From NCBI GenBank assembly GCA_964393895.1, contig CAYMWP010000063.1, forward strand, positions 1 to 25,542: a stretch of DNA of 25,542 nt, given 5' to 3'. How positions within the stretch are numbered: position 1 is the stretch's first letter; every line of letters starts with the position of its first letter. This document shows, in pieces, positions 7,505-15,580 of this stretch. The position numbers and the translations under genes were made by a program. The notes beneath the pieces are model-generated. The model searched no databases. It was not told the DNA's origin and was given only the letters and a program-made list of their open reading frames with translations. Origin of the DNA: B4-G1 sp964393895. Lineage in GTDB: Bacteria > Chloroflexota > Anaerolineae > B4-G1.

Positions 7505-8149
7505 CTATGGAGCCACGACCGTCAAGCTACCTATGGGAAGGAACCCGTGATTGGTGACCGTCACTGTATGCTGTGTCTGACCAGCGGGCAGGCTCTCGCT
7601 GGCGGCGTCAACGCCGGTCTCTACTTCCAACCGCACGCTCTCGCCAGGTTTGAGGGCGTACTGAGTTCCTTCAAACGTGAAAGAGACGCCCCCGTCCGGC
7701 CCTGCGCGCTCGACCACGATCGGGCCGAACGGTTTGCCACCCTCAGGCAGGGCGTGGAGCCAACCCGCGGCGGCCTTGTTGCGATCAATCTGATTGACGA
7801 CCATGTGCCCCACGACGACGGGAATATCACCTGCCAGAGCGCCCTCCAGCGGTCCGCTCAGAGTGCCAGCACCTGGATCATAGTTATAGGCGACCTGCTC
7901 CCCAACGAAGGAAGTCGTCTGGCCTCCCGTGGCCGACTTGCTCACCCGCTCCTCCCACACCTCGACGAACAGGAGGTTCCCAACACCAAAGCCGTACGGC
8001 GTGGGAGTGGCAGGCAAGGCAAGCGTGGGAGATTCTAGCGGAACATCAAGCGCCGGGTTGTCCACTGGCGACGCGGGAGCGCAGCCACTGACCATTCCGC
8101 AGACAATCGCCAAGCCGCTCAACACGAAACATACTCGTTGGATCATCAT
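7505..8149 (-). CDS. Lipoprotein of unknown function
   Basis: Predicted lipoprotein of 214 residues. The signal segment MMIQRVCFVLSGLAIVCGMV ends in a VSGC lipobox with Cys23. A short Pro/Thr-rich linker (about 25-50) leads to one globular, apparently all-beta domain with no cysteines. I recognise no catalytic motif. The start at 8149 has AGGAG seven bases upstream; the 33 residues further upstream in the same frame overlap repeat DNA and are not expected to be translated. It lies convergent to the metalloprotease gene and divergent from the PKD protease gene. A surface or inhibitor role among proteases is conceivable but only from position. Confidence 0.75.
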   Translation of the reverse strand: MMIQRVCFVLSGLAIVCGMVSGCAPASPVDNPALDVPLESPTLALPATPTPYGFGVGNLLFVEVWEERVSKSATGGQTTSFVGEQVAYNYDPGAGTLSGPLEGALAGDIPVVVGHMVVNQIDRNKAAAGWLHALPEGGKPFGPIVVERAGPDGGVSFTFEGTQYALKPGESVRLEVETGVDAASESLPAGQTQHTVTVTNHGFLPIGSLTVVAP

Positions 8150-8262
8150 TTGCTCTCTCCTTGAAAAGCGCACGTCCATCCGAATCATAGTTGGACACAT
8201 TTCATAGACGTTCCCGAGGCTCGAAAGGTTCCAAACAGAGAAACACAACTCAGTGCATTTAT

Positions 8263-8410
8263 CCCATATTCGTAACCGCTCAGCCAGGGCACTTTCCTCC
8301 TGTCATTGCGAGGAGCGAAGCGACGAAGCAATCCCCACCTCGGGAATTGGAGATTGCTTCGCCGCAAAAAGCGCGGCTCGCAATGACAGGCTGAGCAATT
8401 ACCCATATTC
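8263..8410. repeat. Nested inverted-repeat elements with 9-bp direct repeat
   Basis: The outer unit (8272-8401) has ends GTAACCGCTCAGCC and GGCTGAGCAATTAC, which pair at 12 of 14 positions. It is flanked on both sides by CCCATATTC (8263-8271 and 8402-8410), as a 9-bp target duplication would be. Inside lies a second element (8299-8390) with perfect 14-base inverted ends CCTGTCATTGCGAG and CTCGCAATGACAGG and an inner GAAGCAATC/GATTGCTTC pair (8325-8333 and 8352-8360). The inner element is of the CATTGCGAG-type repeat found in many bacterial genomes. No coding sequence is seen. Confidence 0.75.
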
Positions 8411-8472
8411 ATCACATACGACTTTCGATCTCTGCACCAATCCAAACACAAGGATGGCACGTTCTTGAACTC

Positions 8473-8559
8473 GTCATTCCGAAAAAGCTCACGTGAGGCC
8501 ACCTGGGAGGGATTCTTCGCTCCCAGAGCCTGCCCTGCGAAGATGTCGCTCAGAATGAC
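8473..8559. repeat. GTCATTC-type inverted-repeat element
   Basis: The ends GTCATTCCGA (8473-8482) and TCAGAATGAC (8550-8559) pair at 9 of 10 positions. An inner TGGGAG/CTCCCA pair (8504-8525) and CTTCGC/GCGAAG pair add further stems. It is a different family from the CATTGCGAG element next to it and ends 56 bp before the protease start codon. It occupies what should be the promoter region of that gene. Confidence 0.6.
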
Positions 8560-8615
8560 ATGGGGGCGAGGAGCGGTTGCCGTTTACCACGATTTAAGAG
8601 GAGGACACTGACAGT

Positions 8616-11126
8616 ATGCCACGTCTCACATCACGCAGGCGCACCTACACGCGAATAGCCATTGCTACCGGCCTGGCAGCGCTCTTGTGCGCTGGCCTGA
8701 TAGCTCTGCTGAGCGAACCCACGGCCGCCCAAACAGAGCGACCGCCCAGCCTGGCGCTCATCGAGGAGGCAGTCGAGCAGGGCAGGCTAGATTATGAAAC
8801 AGCGCTGCTCTACAAGGTGTACACCATCTTTGCCCCGGACCGGCTGCCGCCCGAGTTCCAGAGCGATACCCCCAGCCGCAGCGCGACGCTGGTGTTTGCC
8901 GAGGTGCTCGGGAACTGGGACACCCTCAGCCCACAGACCCGGGCCTTGCTGACCGAGTTCGTGGCAGCACCTCATCTCCTTCTTGGCCCTATGGCTACCG
9001 CATACCAGAGCCGCCCCACGCTCCTGGAGGAGCAGACGTTCACCACCACGCACTTTGTCATTCACTACACCATCACTGGCACCGACAAAGTCTACAACTC
9101 GGGTGTGGACCTGGATCCCGCCAATGGCGTGCCCGACTATGTGGATTGGGTGGCCGAAGACCTGGAGACGATGTGGAATGCACAGATCGCGACGATGGGC
9201 TGGCTAGAGCCACCGCCCGATACCGGCGAGGGGGGGGATACCCGCTATGACGTGTATCTCAAGCACATTCCCCCCTTCTATGGCTACACGCAGTTTGATG
9301 GGGACAGTTTCGTGGACGACAACCCCAACTCGGTTGGCGTGACCGAGACCGACGCCTACTACAGCTACATGGCATTGGAGAATGACTTTAGCGCCATGGG
9401 GGGCGATAAACGGGAACTCATTCGCGTCACCACAGCCCACGAGTTCAACCACGCTATCCAGGTGGGCTACGACGGCACTGAGGTCCTATGGCTGATGGAA
9501 GCCACGGCCACCTGGATGGAGGACGAGGTCTATGACGACATCAACGACAACTACCAGTTTCTGGATGAGCTGTTCAACTATCCGGACATTGCCCTGGACA
9601 CGGACCTGCAGGCATACCACTATGGACGCTGGATTTTCACCCGCTACGTCTCGGAGCATCACGGCGGCCAGTCCACCGTGCGAAAGATGTGGGAGCACGC
9701 GGTGACGATGGACAACATAGACGCCGTAGACGCCGGGTTGAGCGATGCGGGCGCCAGTTTCGACGAGGTGTTCCCGCCCTTTGCCGCGGCCAACTATGCG
9801 CTTTCCTCCCTGCCCCAAAATGCGCCCCACACCTACGAGGAGGCGGACGGCTATCGTGGTGAGGTGGGAAGCATCGAGGTTGAAGCTTTCCTGCCCTTCA
9901 CCGGCCCGACGGTCACCTACGATAGCTACAATGACGGCAACGAACACTACCTGGAGAAACACAGCACCGAGTACTGGGTCGTCAGTGGCACCACCAGCTT
10001 TTCGATGACCTTTGCCGGCAATGCTGGCACTGACTATGCCGTGCAGGGCGCGCTGCGGGAGGGGAACCGAGTCACGGTCAAGCAAGTGCCCCTCACCGGC
10101 CAGCGGGGCACGCTGGTGGTCTACGACCCCGCCGCCTACGACCAGGTCGCCATCATCGTCTCCAACCTTGGGGATACAGACGAAACCTCCAGCTACGACC
10201 TCACTTTCCAGACCACGTCCGAGACCCCGCCCACGGCCATCTTTACCGCTGACCCCGTCTCCGGCACCATTGACACGCCGTTCGAGTTCGACGCCTCGGC
10301 CAGCAGCGACGCGCAAACGCCAGGCAACGAGTTGGAGGTACGCTGGGATTGGGAGGGGGATTACGTGTGGGATACCGGCTGGTCTACGACAAAGACGATC
10401 TCTTACACCTTTGGAAAACTGGGCGCTTATGTGGTTAATCTGGAAGTACGAGACGGTGTAGACCTGCGTGACGTGACCTCCAGAACTATCACCGTCAACA
10501 ACACACCACCTACCGCTACCTTCAGTGTGCTGCCGACTGTGGGCACCATTACGACGGTTTTCCAGTTCGATGGGTCGGCTTCTAGTGACTACGAGACCCC
10601 CCCGGCGGCGCTCGAAGTGCGTTGGGATTGGGAGAATGACAGTATCTGGGATACGCCTTACACCACGACAAAACAGGCTTCACACACTTACTCCGTTTCC
10701 AACACCTATGTCATCGCAATGGAGGTGCGCGACGGTCAGGGGGCGACAGATACAACCACGCACTCGATCACAGCAGTGACTGACGGTCAACCACCGACAG
10801 CCACCTTCACCATTGCCCCCCTCCAGGGCAGCATCGGTACCATCTTCACCTTCGATGCTTCTGGTTGTGAGGACGATGCCACCCCTGCCGAGCTTTTGGA
10901 GGTAAAATGGGACTGGGAAAACAATGGGGAGTGGGATACGGCATGGTCTACGAACAAAGTTATCACCCACACCTTTGCCACATCGGGCACTCACACCGTA
11001 GCCATGTTGGTCAGAGATGACGGTGATGTTCGTCTAGAAGGCGGAACAACGCGCACTGTACGAGTCTTTGACGAGTATTGGATCTACCTGCCGCTTACGC
11101 TGAGGAACCGCACCTCAGGGGGATAG
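8616..11126 (+). CDS. Secreted HExxH metalloprotease with three PKD domains
   Basis: Predicted extracellular protease of 836 residues. A signal peptide covers residues 1-39 (arginine-rich start, hydrophobic core, then PTAAQ). The catalytic region carries HEFNHAIQ (His275, Glu276, His279) and, 16 residues after His279, MEATATWMED with Glu295 as likely third zinc ligand, a gluzincin-type E-x-x-A arrangement. Residues 396-540 look like a beta-rich accessory domain. Three PKD domains follow (about 543-630, 633-715, 720-815), each with a WDWE core and a THT/SHT/SYTF-like strand. The C-terminus ends YWIYLPLTLRN plus a short tail, a motif also found in the subtilase of this window. The start has AAGAGGAGGA about ten bases upstream. 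A separate gluzincin from the one at 5306, with little obvious sequence similarity outside the zinc site. Confidence 0.85.
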   Translation: MPRLTSRRRTYTRIAIATGLAALLCAGLIALLSEPTAAQTERPPSLALIEEAVEQGRLDYETALLYKVYTIFAPDRLPPEFQSDTPSRSATLVFAEVLGNWDTLSPQTRALLTEFVAAPHLLLGPMATAYQSRPTLLEEQTFTTTHFVIHYTITGTDKVYNSGVDLDPANGVPDYVDWVAEDLETMWNAQIATMGWLEPPPDTGEGGDTRYDVYLKHIPPFYGYTQFDGDSFVDDNPNSVGVTETDAYYSYMALENDFSAMGGDKRELIRVTTAHEFNHAIQVGYDGTEVLWLMEATATWMEDEVYDDINDNYQFLDELFNYPDIALDTDLQAYHYGRWIFTRYVSEHHGGQSTVRKMWEHAVTMDNIDAVDAGLSDAGASFDEVFPPFAAANYALSSLPQNAPHTYEEADGYRGEVGSIEVEAFLPFTGPTVTYDSYNDGNEHYLEKHSTEYWVVSGTTSFSMTFAGNAGTDYAVQGALREGNRVTVKQVPLTGQRGTLVVYDPAAYDQVAIIVSNLGDTDETSSYDLTFQTTSETPPTAIFTADPVSGTIDTPFEFDASASSDAQTPGNELEVRWDWEGDYVWDTGWSTTKTISYTFGKLGAYVVNLEVRDGVDLRDVTSRTITVNNTPPTATFSVLPTVGTITTVFQFDGSASSDYETPPAALEVRWDWENDSIWDTPYTTTKQASHTYSVSNTYVIAMEVRDGQGATDTTTHSITAVTDGQPPTATFTIAPLQGSIGTIFTFDASGCEDDATPAELLEVKWDWENNGEWDTAWSTNKVITHTFATSGTHTVAMLVRDDGDVRLEGGTTRTVRVFDEYWIYLPLTLRNRTSGG

Positions 11127-11129
11127 TCC

Positions 11130-11198
11130 AGGTCTTTAACTGCTCAACCTGACCCAGACCTCCGAGATCTATAGCCTGAGCAGTTACAACAGGTCTTT
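11130..11198. repeat. Small inverted-repeat element related to the 8272-8401 family
   Basis: TAACTGCTCA (11137-11146) and TGAGCAGTTA (11177-11186) are a perfect inverted pair. Its ends resemble those at 8272-8401 (GTAACCGCTCAGCC). AGGTCTTT occurs on both sides (11130-11137 and 11191-11198), possibly a target duplication. It lies just after the PKD protease stop codon. Confidence 0.5.
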
Positions 11199-11218
11199 TG
11201 CCTAACGGACAATCAATC

Positions 11219-11249
11219 CGCGCCGCCTCGGAATAAGCGAGGCGGCGCG
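11219..11249. terminator. Perfect 12-bp stem hairpin between convergent genes
   Basis: CGCGCCGCCTCG (11219-11230) and CGAGGCGGCGCG (11238-11249) form a perfect 12-base stem with a 7-base loop. There is no strong T-run on either side, but its position between convergent genes suggests a bidirectional terminator. Confidence 0.6.
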
Positions 11250-11326
11250 AATTCTACTAGTCCCCACCACACTGAGGCTGGTAGCAGGGATACCACGGGG
11301 GCCGATTCAAGCGCGGGGCGCGTGGC

Positions 11327-13141
11327 TCAATGCTCCGCCACCGCCCATTTCTCAAACCGCTCCACATCGCCGATCTGCGAGTAGGTGCGGTGGATGTACG
11401 GTTGGGTCAGGGCGCTGTCGCTGTACCAGTAGAGCGGGATGATCGCGGCCTCCTGGTACACCAGGATGTCCTCGGCCTGGGCGTATAGCTCGGTGCGCTC
11501 CGCCGCGTCGGTGCTAAAAGCCGCCTCGTCAATCAAACTATCGAAAGCGTCACTGGACCAGTTGGTATAGTTATAGTCTACCCCACCGTGAAACAGTGCG
11601 CCCGAAAAGTAGTGTGCGTCGGCGCAGTCCGGGGACCAGCTCAACCGCCAAATCTGCGGCGCATCCTCTTTCAGGAGATCGAAATAGTCTGAAAAGCTAT
11701 CGAACTGCTCTATCTCCACCTCGACCCCCAAGACGTCCGCCCACATAGCCTGCACAAACTCGGCGATAGCCGCATGGTCTCCATACGACGTGATCGTCAG
11801 TGTGATCGCCGGCATCTGCGAGCGATCGGGGTAGACCTGGTCTAGCAAGTCGCGGGCCTCGTCGGGGGCGTAGGCGACTCCCAGTTCAGGATACTCCTCG
11901 ATGGTGGGAGCGGCCCGCAACTCGGGCGGGCTGAACCAATGCGCCGCTCGTTGATCGCCCAGGAGCGCCTCCTCAATCAACGCCTGCCGGTCTATTGCCA
12001 GCGCAAAAGCCAGCCGCACGCGCGGATCGTCGAATGGGGGCTTGAGGACGTTAAAGCCATAGTAGTAGGTGACCAACCCCGGCTGGACGGCGAGCTGCGT
12101 CGCCAGTTGTGGGTCGGCCTGGGCAGCGGACAGAGTGTCTTGCGAGACCTGGGCCACGTCTACGCGGCCCGCCTGGTACTCGGCCAGCGCGACGTCGTTG
12201 TCCATCGGCAACCAGGTGACCTCTTCGATGGTGGGCTGCGGTACGCTCTCCGTGCCGGGCCAGTAGGGATTCTTGATCAAGGTCAGGTGAGATTCGTGCT
12301 CCCACTCCTCGAGTACGTAGGGACCGTAGCTCTCCAAGTTATCGGCCTCCGTCCACTCGTCGCCGTGCTCCTCGATCACCCACTCCGGCTGAGCAGCCAT
12401 CGCCCAGGCGTCGGCGGTGACGTCAAAGTAGCCGGCCGGCTGCGTCAGGCGGACCTCTAGCGTGCTATCGTCCAGCGCCTCCACGCCCACCTCAGTGACC
12501 GGGCCGTCACCGGCGTTGAAATCCTCCGCGCCCGCGATGAGGTACAAAAGATAGGCGCTGGACGCTTCCGTCGCCGGGTCGAGGATGCGCTTGATGCCAT
12601 ACTCAAAGTCGGAGGCGGTAACGTAGCGCGTCGTCCGCTCCACACTCTGGGTGGCTAGATTGTAGCGCACCCACGGCACGTCTGTGCGCAGGTGGAACGT
12701 CCACACCCGCCTGTCGGCTGAGACGTCCCACGAGATCGCCATCCCCGGCTCGACTTGCGCCGTTTCCTCGTTCTGGCGCGTCAGCCCCACAAAAGTTTCC
12801 GCGACGATCTGGGCGTCGGCGCCCCACCACGCGTGCGCGGGGTCAAGCGTAAAATCCGATCCCGAACAGCAGGTCGCCAGATAGAGCACCTGTGAAGCGG
12901 CCAGATCCATCCCCATAGCCAACGGCGTGGGCGTCGGCGTGACTGCGGACACGGGGGACGGCGTGCGTGTCGGTTGGACGGCGGACGGCGGCGCTCCGGC
13001 CTCGTAAGTGGCGATGATGGGAACGGCGATTTGCCGGGCCAGGGCGTCCACCGCCTCTGGTGATAGCCCACCACACGCGGTCAACAAAAAGCTCGCCAGC
13101 AAACAACAGCTCGTCAGATTTATGGTTGTTTTCCAGTTCAT
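11327..13141 (-). CDS. Peptide ABC transporter substrate-binding lipoprotein (SBP_bac_5)
   Basis: Extracytoplasmic solute-binding protein of 604 residues, family 5 (oligopeptide/dipeptide/nickel-type), tethered by a lipid. The signal peptide ends in a LTAC lipobox with Cys23. A Thr/Pro-rich spacer (about 55-75) leads to the binding fold (about 85-600). Typical family segments are VAETFVGLTRQN, EPGMAISWDVSADRRVWTFH and the later LAFALAIDRQALIEEALLGD. It is expected to bind peptides for an ABC importer. It is the last gene of a three-gene cluster, starting 21 bp after the TPR protein, with GGGGTGA as ribosome site. No permease or ATPase gene is beside it, so it either uses a transporter encoded elsewhere or has a sensory role. 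Substrate not predictable. Confidence 0.9.
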   Translation of the reverse strand: MNWKTTINLTSCCLLASFLLTACGGLSPEAVDALARQIAVPIIATYEAGAPPSAVQPTRTPSPVSAVTPTPTPLAMGMDLAASQVLYLATCCSGSDFTLDPAHAWWGADAQIVAETFVGLTRQNEETAQVEPGMAISWDVSADRRVWTFHLRTDVPWVRYNLATQSVERTTRYVTASDFEYGIKRILDPATEASSAYLLYLIAGAEDFNAGDGPVTEVGVEALDDSTLEVRLTQPAGYFDVTADAWAMAAQPEWVIEEHGDEWTEADNLESYGPYVLEEWEHESHLTLIKNPYWPGTESVPQPTIEEVTWLPMDNDVALAEYQAGRVDVAQVSQDTLSAAQADPQLATQLAVQPGLVTYYYGFNVLKPPFDDPRVRLAFALAIDRQALIEEALLGDQRAAHWFSPPELRAAPTIEEYPELGVAYAPDEARDLLDQVYPDRSQMPAITLTITSYGDHAAIAEFVQAMWADVLGVEVEIEQFDSFSDYFDLLKEDAPQIWRLSWSPDCADAHYFSGALFHGGVDYNYTNWSSDAFDSLIDEAAFSTDAAERTELYAQAEDILVYQEAAIIPLYWYSDSALTQPYIHRTYSQIGDVERFEKWAVAEH

Positions 13142-13162
13142 TGATCGTCACCCCCCGTGATC

Positions 13163-15538
13163 TCAGCGCGCTACGCCCTGCAGCCAGTTGATGACCTGGT
13201 CGGTCGAAGGAGAGCCTCCAAATTGGGATTTCTCCTGACCCTGGAAAGAGAAAGAGGTAGTAGCGGAGCAGGCGGACGGCTGCGAGCCGTAAAATGTGCG
13301 TTCGCTTACCGCCCGGGCGGTGAGCGTATCGTGCACGCTGACGCGCCACCACTGCGTCTTGCGCACGACGGTGCCAACGGTCGGACACCACCAGCCCGAG
13401 CAGGTCACGCTGTGATAGTTACACCGCTGAACCACCGTGCTCCCCTCCACGACAGATACGGCGTAGCGGAAATGGCCCGGCTTGACGGCCTCGAGATCGG
13501 CGGGCAGGCTAAAACCGGCGGAACCGCAGAGCAGGGCCTTGCCCGGCTCATCCTCCGCCAAACCGATGGCCGGCGAGGTGGCCGGATCGCCCTCGCAAAC
13601 TTGCGCCAGGGCCTGCTCCATCACTTGCCGCCCCACGGCCGTTGTATCCTGGCTCAGCCCCCACAGAGCTTTGTTGTACCCTTCTTCGGCCGCAGCTATC
13701 ACCTCGGGATCGTCACTCGCCTCCTGGGCCAGCGTGAACTTTTCCATCGCCTCGACGTACTCCCGCTGCGAGAAAAGTTGTGCGCCCCACTCGTTGTAGG
13801 TCTGCCCTATCTCCAACTGAGCAGCGTTGGCCGGTTCGGTATCTGGATAATCGTCGAGAATGATCCTGTACTTGCCAATAGCCAGCAAATAGAGATTCGT
13901 CTCCCGCAGTTGGGTCGCCCACTCGGCGTAGGTTTGCGCCACCCTATCCTCGGTTCCTGTCGCCGCCGGCGCATCGGGGTACTCGTCGAGGATGACGTGA
14001 TATTGCTTGATGGCCTCCTCATAGTCGCCGGCCTCCTGTAGTTGGGCCGCCCATTCTGCATAGGTCTCCGCCGCCGCCTCGCCGGCCTCCGCTGCGGACG
14101 GCGCGTCCGGGTACTCGCCGAGAACGATCTGGTATTTTCCGACGGCCTCCTCATAAGCGCCGTCCTCTCGCAAGCGGGCGGCCCACTCGGCGTATATCTC
14201 GGCGGCCAGCGTCGCGGCCTGCTCGCCGGCCGGGGTGTCCGGGTAGTCGTTTAGGACGATCTGGTGCTTTTCGATGGCCTCGTCGTACTCGCCCGCCTCC
14301 CGCAATTGGGCCGCCCACTCGGCATACGTCTCGGCGGCCAGCGTCGCGGCCTGTGCGCCGGTATCCGTCGCCGGATAGTCGCTCGTGACGATCTGGTATT
14401 TCTCAATGGCGGTCGCAAAGTCCCCGGTCTGCCTCAACTGGATCGCCCACTCGCCATACGTTTCGGCCAGATTGTCCTGGGCAAAGGTGGCCAACACACT
14501 CTCGGGGTAGAGGTGCAAGTAGGCCTTGTAACCGGAAACGGCGCCGGCGTACTCTTCTTGCTGGCGCGTATTCGCGGCGTGGACGAGCAGACTGCACTCG
14601 ACTATCCTCGCGTCGGCGTCGGTCACGTTGGGGCTGAGGGTCAGCGCGTAGAGGGTGGCGACGCTGTTAAAGTGCCGCATCGCGCTCCGGCAGTCCGTTT
14701 CCTCGTAGGCCGCCATCCCGGCGGCGAACTCTCGCTGACACAGGGCGACATAGCCACACAGCCCTCCCAGCATCAGTATCAGGAGGGTCGCGGACAGCGC
14801 CAGGGGGAGCCAGGCCCGGCCGATCGTCCCCGCTGGAGTTGACCGCACCAGCCGCCGCGCCTGCCACCAGCCGTCAAAGGCCATCCACAGCAACCACAGG
14901 CCGAGAACGGCCACCCCCAGCGCCGGAAAACGGTCTCCCTTGGTCACAAAAACCAGGACGACCAGGCCAAACGTGAGCATAAAGTGGACCAGCCAGCGCA
15001 GCCAGCGCCTGATGTATAGATAACCCAGGCCCAGCCCGGTGAGGTTGAGTAGGGCCACCACAGGCGGCCAGCGGGGGACGCCTCGCGGCGGGCGGGCTTT
15101 GCGCCGTTCTCGCTTTTCTTTGAGCGCAGGGATAGGGATGATCTCATCCTCCACGACCGTTGGCTCCTCCTCCAATCTGATCTCGGAGATGGGGGCAGGG
15201 CCGATGCCCGGTGGGGTGAAGGTTCCCCCGCTCTCCCACCAATGCCGGGCATAGACCCACGCCTGTTGCTGGTCCACCTCAAAGAGGTGGACGCACTGTT
15301 TGCAGACCAGCCAGGGGGTGGCGTCCTGGGCGATCCGCTCGGTCAGGGTGGCGCACGCAGGCGAGTTCAGGAATGCGTCGTAGGATGATATATCCATCGC
15401 CGCGAGTTTCGCCTGGTGGCGGCGGTAGTAATCCAGCCAGAACCGGGGCGAACGAACCACCTGGGTGGTGGTGAGCAGATAACCTTCCGGCTCGTTCATC
15501 GCTGCGTTGCAGATATCACATTTGGCTTCTCTGTTCAT
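13163..15538 (-). CDS. Membrane protein with split zinc-finger cysteines and six 44-residue TPR-like repeats
   Basis: Protein of 791 residues, no named family recognised. The N-terminus has CDIC (Cys7, Cys10) and LVCKQC (Cys79, Cys82), which could form one zinc site. Charged residues 138-151 precede hydrophobic segments at about 158-175, 181-199, 206-221 and 243-267. Residues 359-620 are six tandem 44-residue repeats of the pattern ETYAEWAAQLREAGEYDEAI then KYQIVLNDYPD, which are TPR-like helical hairpins suited to protein binding. The C-terminal domain (640-791) contains several cysteines and many Trp/Tyr, so it may be extracytoplasmic and disulphide-bonded. The start at 15538 has AAGGGAG six bases upstream. 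It is the middle gene of the cluster: 42 bp after the RDD gene and 21 bp before the binding protein. A scaffold or assembly role is plausible but unproven. Confidence 0.8.
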   Translation of the reverse strand: MNREAKCDICNAAMNEPEGYLLTTTQVVRSPRFWLDYYRRHQAKLAAMDISSYDAFLNSPACATLTERIAQDATPWLVCKQCVHLFEVDQQQAWVYARHWWESGGTFTPPGIGPAPISEIRLEEEPTVVEDEIIPIPALKEKRERRKARPPRGVPRWPPVVALLNLTGLGLGYLYIRRWLRWLVHFMLTFGLVVLVFVTKGDRFPALGVAVLGLWLLWMAFDGWWQARRLVRSTPAGTIGRAWLPLALSATLLILMLGGLCGYVALCQREFAAGMAAYEETDCRSAMRHFNSVATLYALTLSPNVTDADARIVECSLLVHAANTRQQEEYAGAVSGYKAYLHLYPESVLATFAQDNLAETYGEWAIQLRQTGDFATAIEKYQIVTSDYPATDTGAQAATLAAETYAEWAAQLREAGEYDEAIEKHQIVLNDYPDTPAGEQAATLAAEIYAEWAARLREDGAYEEAVGKYQIVLGEYPDAPSAAEAGEAAAETYAEWAAQLQEAGDYEEAIKQYHVILDEYPDAPAATGTEDRVAQTYAEWATQLRETNLYLLAIGKYRIILDDYPDTEPANAAQLEIGQTYNEWGAQLFSQREYVEAMEKFTLAQEASDDPEVIAAAEEGYNKALWGLSQDTTAVGRQVMEQALAQVCEGDPATSPAIGLAEDEPGKALLCGSAGFSLPADLEAVKPGHFRYAVSVVEGSTVVQRCNYHSVTCSGWWCPTVGTVVRKTQWWRVSVHDTLTARAVSERTFYGSQPSACSATTSFSFQGQEKSQFGGSPSTDQVINWLQGVAR
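13679..14464 (-). repeat. Six in-frame 132-bp repeats encoding TPR-like units
   Basis: The coding DNA for residues 359-620 repeats with a 132-base period (44 codons). The units begin ETYGEW, ETYAEW, EIYAEW, ETYAEW, QTYAEW and QTYNEW. Protein-level identity is highest among the central units, and the outer ones have drifted, as expected for growth by internal duplication. Confidence 0.85.
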
Positions 15539-15580
15539 CGCATTCTCCCTTCGACTGTCCGAGACCCAAAGGGCCTGCAT

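Noticed and set aside
8185..8502. Minus-strand ORF over the nested repeats (reads CHCEPRFLRR...)
   Set aside because: This is the usual false translation of CATTGCGAG-type repeats; no ribosome site and no family.
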